DNA from: Cyclobacterium salsum
GTDB taxonomy: Bacteria; Bacteroidota; Bacteroidia; Cytophagales; Cyclobacteriaceae
Assembly: GCF_010119245.1 (NCBI RefSeq)
Contig: NZ_WNKG01000007.1
Location: 310,001-374,000, forward strand
Length of the DNA stretch: 64,000 nt
Direction: 5' to 3'
Every line of letters starts with the position of its first letter. Within the stretch, counting starts at the first letter, position 1. This document shows, one piece after another, positions 59,493 to 64,000 of the stretch. The notes below the pieces were generated by a model. That model had not been told where the DNA came from. It saw nothing but the letters and a program-made list of their open reading frames with translations, and searched no databases. Position numbers and translations under genes: made by a program.

Positions 59493-61112
59493 CTACCCGG
59501 GCATGGCGTCTTTCAATGTCAGCGATTCAAAGGCTTTTCGAACTACCTCCTTATACCGCTCAAAAAAGTCACAACTGGTAAATCTGGTCACAATTATCCG
59601 ACCCTCTCTTTCAAAGAGGGTATGCTCATTCGTGCTAAGGTAGACTTCACCCTTCGGATCCACAAATCGGCGTTTGTAGGTAATGGTGTATCCCCTTATA
59701 CCATTCGCCAGTTCCTCAATAGAGAGCTCGTTCAGTTGGTCGTTTGATCGATAACCATCTGCACGTGAAGACAAATATTCGTCAACATCAAATGGTTCTT
59801 CTTTGGGAATCCCAACGGTAAGTTGCATCGATGCACCGCAAACGGATTTATCAGCCGGGTTTTCTCTGACAAAAGCTGCCCCGGTGAGGTACAAACCGTC
59901 TCGCTCTCCAACCGATTTCTTTTCTTCCAATGTCCAGCTGGGGGGATAGTTCCAACCTGCTGGCGGTTCTATCCGGAAATAAGCATTCTCCGCGATGATT
60001 TTCTTGTCGGGTTGACGAATGGGATCTAGTTGTTTGCTGTTTTTCCCTTTCCCGGCGGACGACTCTTTCTCAAAATCGGTGATACCGCCTTCATTTAAAT
60101 CGTATTCGTAAAGTACATCCTCCTTAAAAAAAGAAATCCCATACAATTTTTTGAATTCCTCAGCGTACGTAAAGGTAGTGATGGGCTGGTCCAGCCTAAA
60201 GCGATCCAGTAAATTTCCCTCCCAATCCCAGACTTCCAGGTAGGGTCGGAAGGTTTCAAAATTTTCTTCTACTTCCTTTTTGGGCATTCCCACGTAAAGT
60301 ACATAGATGTGTTCACTACTGGCAAATGGATCCGCCCGGTAAATCCACATTTCCTCATCGGATGAGCTGTTGGAGGAGCTCTTCACCTCTATTTGCTGAA
60401 GAAGTTCCCCATCTCCACTATACAGTCTGATTTGATTGTGGTACAAGTAAAATACGGCCAAGCTTCCATCTTTGGGGTTGGCCACCGTACTTTTCATATA
60501 ATCGCGGGACAGGTTTGCCTGATCCTTATTTTCCCCGGCGGCTGGCTTGGGGTATTTACCGAATCGGACCAATTCCTCATTTCGTCCCAGGTGGACCAGC
60601 CGGTGCTCCGGTGCTCCCGGTTTTGCCTCCCCGATGTCGGCCACATATACGGAGTCATTGACCAGGTGCAGCCCGTTAATCGGCCCACCGGTATCGGAAA
60701 TCAATGTATGTTGCGCTTCCCGGGTTGCTTTTTCCGCATGCAGTTTTATTTTGATCAACTGTGTACCCGAAAGCACCACGAGGTGTTCCCCATGGATTTT
60801 CAAGGAATTTCCATTCACAAACTGGAATTCATCAGGGCCCTCACCGATGTCGCCAAAGGCGTACTGGAAGGAAAAATCAGGCAGGGTATAGACTTTGAAT
60901 AGATTTTCTTTCCCCTGGTCTAAGACCACGGCTTTGTCAGCAGACGCGACGATTTTATACGGCATTAGAGCCGCATTGGCCAGGCTTACTTCGCTGGATT
61001 TCAGGGTTCCTGATTCCGGAATTTGGCGTATTATTTTTTTGCCTTCCTCCTGGGGATGGCAGGAATAAAGGGCAAGGATAAAAATTGAGGTGATGAGGCG
61101 GATGTTCAACAT
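59493..61112 (-). CDS. 6-bladed beta-propeller lipoprotein with extra C-terminal domain
   Basis: This is a 539-aa protein. I start at ATG 61112 (MLNIRLITSIFILALYSC), giving an SPII signal with lipobox LYSC; the frame extends to 61193. Residues about 25-370 form a BF3164/NHL-like propeller (YAFGDIGEGPDEFQFVNGN, LEVWDWEGNLLDRFRLDQP). From about 385 to the end is a second domain (FRIEPPAGWNYPPSWTLEEK, GYTITYKRRFVDPKGEVYL, ERYKEVVRKAFESLTL), which resembles PsbP/DUF1795-type domains, normally separate proteins. Role unknown; the propeller family is common on Bacteroidota surfaces. It is downstream of the thioredoxin-like gene (153-bp gap). Confidence 0.75.
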   Translation of the reverse strand: MLNIRLITSIFILALYSCHPQEEGKKIIRQIPESGTLKSSEVSLANAALMPYKIVASADKAVVLDQGKENLFKVYTLPDFSFQYAFGDIGEGPDEFQFVNGNSLKIHGEHLVVLSGTQLIKIKLHAEKATREAQHTLISDTGGPINGLHLVNDSVYVADIGEAKPGAPEHRLVHLGRNEELVRFGKYPKPAAGENKDQANLSRDYMKSTVANPKDGSLAVFYLYHNQIRLYSGDGELLQQIEVKSSSNSSSDEEMWIYRADPFASSEHIYVLYVGMPKKEVEENFETFRPYLEVWDWEGNLLDRFRLDQPITTFTYAEEFKKLYGISFFKEDVLYEYDLNEGGITDFEKESSAGKGKNSKQLDPIRQPDKKIIAENAYFRIEPPAGWNYPPSWTLEEKKSVGERDGLYLTGAAFVRENPADKSVCGASMQLTVGIPKEEPFDVDEYLSSRADGYRSNDQLNELSIEELANGIRGYTITYKRRFVDPKGEVYLSTNEHTLFEREGRIIVTRFTSCDFFERYKEVVRKAFESLTLKDAMPG

Positions 61113-61265
61113 GTGACAAGAATAAGCTGTGAGGGCTATAAAGGCAAATAAATGTGACGGAATAGGCATTATTTGTGACCGAGTCAGACTCATTCGTGTA
61201 ATTCCTCACATGGAAAACCAGATCTAACCCCTGGCTTTTTTCCTGGATAAGAAATTATTTCACGT

Positions 61266-61979
61266 TTACTGATTCCTGTTGACCAGGCGAATGGTGTCGG
61301 AAAGCGGGCTGATGGCAGGTACCCATTTTTTGGAGCGAATTCCCGCATCGGCCTGATTTTTAGGTAGCACTTCGCCTTTTTCCGTTACATAGACTGGCTC
61401 ATTGGCATAAAACCATTTTATGCCTCTCTCGGTGTGTTCAACGATCACTCCTCGTACAGCCCCTTCCATCCCCATTTCCAAGGTCCGTTGGTACAGCTCG
61501 CTGCGATAGCGGTTGTAGGGATCGGTATTGATAGGACTGCCCCCTGACAGGATGATGGCGTTTTTGTCATCCAATAGCAAGGTCTGCCCGGGACTTCTTT
61601 CCGACAAGCCATTCGCTTTAATCACCTTTTTCTCGGTGTCGTAATAAAAGGGATAGTCCATGTTCCGGTCAGAAAACCAATACTGCTTGAACCGCTCTCT
61701 ATCGTCTGTGTCTTGCACCAGAAAAATATAGCCGATGGAATCCCTATCCATACTGCCCATTAAGCCATTCCAAACCTCCAGTTCCCGGTCAATTGAGGAG
61801 CCTTTCGGGTCTAATACCGTCACCAATTTTAGGGGTTTTACCAGGGGGTTGACTTCGGTATTGCCACTAACCTTTTGTGCATTTGCTGGTAGTTGGAATA
61901 GTTTGGACTCGGTGGCTTCCTGGGCATACCCGAAATGGGATAGCCCAAAGACTACTACAAGTAAATAAAGTCGTATCAT
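61266..61979 (-). CDS. Exported thioredoxin-like protein lacking CxxC
   Basis: This 237-aa protein has signal MIRLYLLVVVFGLSHFGYAQ. The middle (IGYIFLVQDTDDRERFKQYW, PFYYDTEKKVIKANGLSERS, QTLLLDDKNAIILSGGSPI) follows the strand order of the thioredoxin/redoxin fold but contains no Cys pair, so it is probably a binding or structural relative. Its start touches the stop of the propeller gene upstream (no gap), indicating translational coupling. A short near-identical match occurs at 57876-57921. Confidence 0.65.
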   Translation of the reverse strand: MIRLYLLVVVFGLSHFGYAQEATESKLFQLPANAQKVSGNTEVNPLVKPLKLVTVLDPKGSSIDRELEVWNGLMGSMDRDSIGYIFLVQDTDDRERFKQYWFSDRNMDYPFYYDTEKKVIKANGLSERSPGQTLLLDDKNAIILSGGSPINTDPYNRYRSELYQRTLEMGMEGAVRGVIVEHTERGIKWFYANEPVYVTEKGEVLPKNQADAGIRSKKWVPAISPLSDTIRLVNRNQ

Positions 61980-63086
61980 TTAGGGTTCGTTTAATGGGTA
62001 GGCGATTAAACCGGGTTCTTTCTCAAAAGAAGCAGCATACAGTATTTTGGCTTGATCATCTACTGCGATGGAGCGGACAGGCTGATCCAGTAGGTATCTT
62101 TTTACAGGCTTTCCTTCCCAATCCAACACAAATACCTCATTGGAAAGACCTGATTGGATGATGGTTTCCCGGGAACTTTCATCGATTGTTTTTCCACTGT
62201 ACAGGAAGTAAATATGGTCTTCCGTCACCGCCACGGACATGTATTCAAAGGTAGACCCCTCCTTATCCACGACCGCCATGCCTACAGGGCTATGTTGCAC
62301 ATCCAAAGGGGTATCTCCCCATGCATAGGTAGTAACGTCAATCGTATCCTGTAAAACCCTGAGAATTCCAAATTCCGGGACCCTGGACATGCCGTATACG
62401 GCCAAATTCTTTGTGGGGTGGTTCATGAAAAATGACTGGTTGGCCATCGCCATGGAGGGCCCTCCCGGGTACTCACCCACTTCGATAAAGTCCCCGTTCT
62501 CAATATCGTAGGCACAAAACCGTTTGTGATGCATGCTGCCTACGATGTATCCATCCACATGGACGGTACTCCCCATAAAGCGCTTTTCCTGTTGATCGAT
62601 GGTAAACTTCGCTGTGGGCTCATCCAGGCCGCTTTTCAAGTCATCGATGTCATGGATGTAATAGTGCACCTGGTCTGTCAGATAGAGCCGATTTTCTTTC
62701 CGGTCCACTGAGAAATAAAAGGCATCGCTTAGCAATTGGTTGGGCCCCTCTCCCTTTTTTCCAAACGGCCTGACCGACATGTTCCTCAAATCAATTAGTT
62801 TGTAGGTATACTCCCGATCCGGAAATTCGTTGACCAGTATCAGGCTGTCAAAAAAAGTCATATTGAATAGGTAGCTCAGCGGCTTTTCTCCTTCGGTCAA
62901 CGCTACCGTTTCGCCCCTTACCGCTACTACTTCCGTTTTCGAAAAGTACTCCCTGAAGTTTGCACCAAGTGGGGGTTCCGAGCATGCGGTGAATAGGCCA
63001 ATCCCAACAATAAGGGAGGGCAAACCTGAGTGGGTTTTGCGAACGGTCCAATCCAGGAGTAGGCTAATGGGTTTCACTCGGAGCAT
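61980..63086 (-). CDS. 6-bladed beta-propeller lipoprotein (BF3164-like)
   Basis: This 368-aa lipoprotein begins MLRVKPISLLLDWTVRKTHS and has lipobox LFTAC (Cys35), a long n-region. The propeller shows PFGKKGEGPNQLLSDAFYFS, LYLTDQVHYYIHDID, VEYPGG-like blades and the family end VFVLDWEGKPVKRYLLDQPV then SIAVDDQAKILYAAS, which mirrors the other propeller gene at 59493. It is transcribed with the thioredoxin-like gene (0-bp gap). Known members are surface lipoproteins of undefined function. Confidence 0.8.
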   Translation of the reverse strand: MLRVKPISLLLDWTVRKTHSGLPSLIVGIGLFTACSEPPLGANFREYFSKTEVVAVRGETVALTEGEKPLSYLFNMTFFDSLILVNEFPDREYTYKLIDLRNMSVRPFGKKGEGPNQLLSDAFYFSVDRKENRLYLTDQVHYYIHDIDDLKSGLDEPTAKFTIDQQEKRFMGSTVHVDGYIVGSMHHKRFCAYDIENGDFIEVGEYPGGPSMAMANQSFFMNHPTKNLAVYGMSRVPEFGILRVLQDTIDVTTYAWGDTPLDVQHSPVGMAVVDKEGSTFEYMSVAVTEDHIYFLYSGKTIDESSRETIIQSGLSNEVFVLDWEGKPVKRYLLDQPVRSIAVDDQAKILYAASFEKEPGLIAYPLNEP

Positions 63087-63238
63087 GATTTAGGGCTAAG
63101 ATAAGCGGCAGCTGGTGAGTCGAATAGTTTCTTGTGTAAGATATAACTAAATTGTTATAAATCAAATGCAATGGGTGGAAAGGCTCCTTTCTTGCCCTGG
63201 GTTTTTGTTTCGTTTGCTGAGAACGAGCTGCTGCTACT

Positions 63239-63317
63239 GGGTGAAGTATGTCACTTCACCCTGCTATCATCGCTATCGTAAAAGAAAAAAGCCGCCAAAA
63301 AGCCATTTGCAATGGCT
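63239..63317 (-). repeat. Two-hairpin intergenic repeat, copy 2 (inverted)
   Basis: The plus strand reads GGGTGAAGTATGTCACTTCACCC (63239-63261), an AT-rich spacer, then AGCCATTTGCAATGGCT (63301-63317). On the minus strand this is the same order as the other copies: CATTGCAAATG hairpin first, GGGTGAAG hairpin second. Confidence 0.65.
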
Positions 63318-63368
63318 AAACGTACCTGTTTCCGGGAAAGATTTTTAAACGGTCTGTCCAACGGATCC

Positions 63369-63431
63369 GGCATTACAAATGCCTCGCTGGCGTTAAAAAT
63401 ATAATAAAAGGGATATAGTTACACCCAGCCC
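63369..63431 (+). repeat. Two-hairpin intergenic repeat, copy 3 (degenerate)
   Basis: GGCATTACAAATGCC (63369-63383), then an AT-rich spacer of about 26 nt, and GGGATATAGTTACACCC as a weakened second hairpin. Shorter than copies 2 and 4. Confidence 0.5.
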
Positions 63432-63540
63432 AGGAAACAAAGGCCCCTGCCAGGAGCTATCCTTTTTCCACATGCTGCGATCCGGGAAAAATACAAAGTC
63501 GACCCATAAATGATTATCGTTTTTGTTGACGGATAAGGAG

Positions 63541-63624
63541 TGGCCATTGCAAATGGCCTTTTGGTACGTATTTTCTGTTTACAATTTCGAAAATAGTTGG
63601 GTGAAGTTACAAACCTCGCCCAGC
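63541..63624 (+). repeat. Two-hairpin intergenic repeat, copy 4
   Basis: TGGCCATTGCAAATGGCC (63541-63558), TTTTGGTA, an AT-rich spacer containing TCGAAAATA, then GGGTGAAG and CTCGCCCA as the second hairpin. It shares TTTnGGTA, TCGAAAATA and a nearby GGAGGCATAC with copy 1. Confidence 0.6.
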
Positions 63625-63913
63625 TTAGGAATGAGTAGGAGGCATACCCCGGCATTTATCTTCCGAGGTAACGTCCAGGACAGACTGTGGGAACAGGGAC
63701 CCCGATAAGCGGTTAGTCGCGAATTCAAATTTTATTGTTCAGTATCGGTTGAATGGCTAAGAGGCATGGTACTGAAAAAGCTAGTTGGTATTTCTCAAAA
63801 TTTTTCTATATTTAAGGGAGTTGAATCCGCCGCCCAAAAGGGAAGTAACCGCAAGGGGTGCGGTTAGCCAGTAGTTAGGCACAAGGCTAAAGAACCATCA
63901 TACAATAAAGAGA

Positions 63914-64000
63914 ATGAACAAAGAAAGAGCCATAACATACAGCTTGCTAGCCCATATAAGAAATACGGGGAGTCTTGCAAAAGGACCAATTGACATTTTC
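63914..64000 (+). CDS. Unrecognised protein, first 29 residues only
   Basis: The frame from ATG 63914 stays open to the window end and begins MNKERAITYSLLAHIRNTG. It has no signal peptide and looks like a helical cytosolic start. It follows the repeat-rich region, whose base composition and spacing suggest a junction between core and accessory DNA. No function can be named from 29 residues. Confidence 0.5.
   Translation, partial: MNKERAITYSLLAHIRNTGSLAKGPIDIF

Larger units (their letters stand above)
63087..63913. other. Gene-free region with three two-hairpin repeats
   Basis: This 827-bp stretch has no credible gene. It carries repeat copies at 63239-63317, 63369-63431 and 63541-63624. From 63720 on the sequence changes style and leads into the gene at 63914. 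A small stem AACCGC/GCGGTT lies at about 63846-63864. Confidence 0.6.

Noticed and set aside
59257-59643. 128-codon plus-strand frame
   Set aside because: Its 3' part lies antisense in the propeller gene, whose own frame is clearly coding; no recognisable protein features.
63419-63655. 78-codon frame on the minus strand
   Set aside because: It again runs through a hairpin repeat (FAMATP over the CATTGCAAATG stem) and overlaps a second open frame; not a gene.
63825-63895. attC-like or recombination-site reading of the GTTAGGC-containing leader
   Set aside because: GTTAGGC fits one integron core box, but no matching partner box or paired arms could be found.

Overview
The window looks like a chromosome segment of a Bacteroidota bacterium, most likely order Cytophagales (Cyclobacteriaceae-like). 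The evidence is a GldE-type gene next to ssb and mutY, exported 6-bladed beta-propeller lipoproteins, many short SPII lipoproteins, several TAnnTTTG-type -7 promoter elements, and a 29-residue AURKAIP1/COX24-type gene. Most of it is core or near-core genome. I see no insertion sequence, phage gene, tRNA, rRNA or CRISPR array.

Layout. 1-793: start of an M20 peptidase. 0.85-5.7 kb: OxyR regulator diverging from a three-gene ferric-iron-type ABC importer. 5.8-7.1 kb: lipoprotein with two thioredoxin folds. 7.2-10.4 kb, minus strand: GNAT acetyltransferase, VWA protein and AAA+ ATPase. 10.5-17.8 kb: housekeeping block with coaX, DUF805, RNase G, the COX24-like mini-gene, a TPR protein, HU, mutY, ssb and gldE (no gldD follows). 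18.2-24.2 kb: gltBD glutamate synthase. 24.5-26.9 kb, minus strand: L-domain lipoprotein and exported amidohydrolase. 27.1-28.3 kb: rnhA-trmN6. 28.3-33.5 kb: a glycan module of two GT4-type glycosyltransferases (one fused to an alpha-helical C-terminal domain) and a GH130 phosphorylase-type enzyme. 33.7-35.8 kb: exported EEP phosphoesterase, macro-domain protein, nicotinamidase.

36.0-51.3 kb is the least ordinary part. A giant BTAD/AAA (SARP-LAL-like) regulator precedes a SAM methyltransferase, a truncated hemoglobin and a berberine-bridge-type flavoprotein. A same-strand run of eight exported or membrane genes follows: a 931-aa cysteine-containing coiled-coil protein, a Gly-rich collagen-like protein, a TlpA-like thioredoxin, an nDsbD-like protein, a putative glycosyl hydrolase, two membrane proteins coupled by a GTGA overlap, and an orphan lipoprotein. 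I do not recognise this set as a described system. It is my best candidate for something new: a secreted assembly with its own disulfide chemistry.

51.7-54.1 kb: two SDR-type genes. 54.3-58.5 kb, minus strand: small barrel-like outer-membrane protein, PBP4-type carboxypeptidase and S9 peptidase. 59.5-63.1 kb, minus strand: two propeller lipoproteins flanking a thioredoxin-like exported protein. The gene-free stretches at 24.2, 58.6-59.2 and 63.2-63.7 kb carry two families of REP-like hairpin repeats. The window ends in the first 29 codons of an unrecognised gene.
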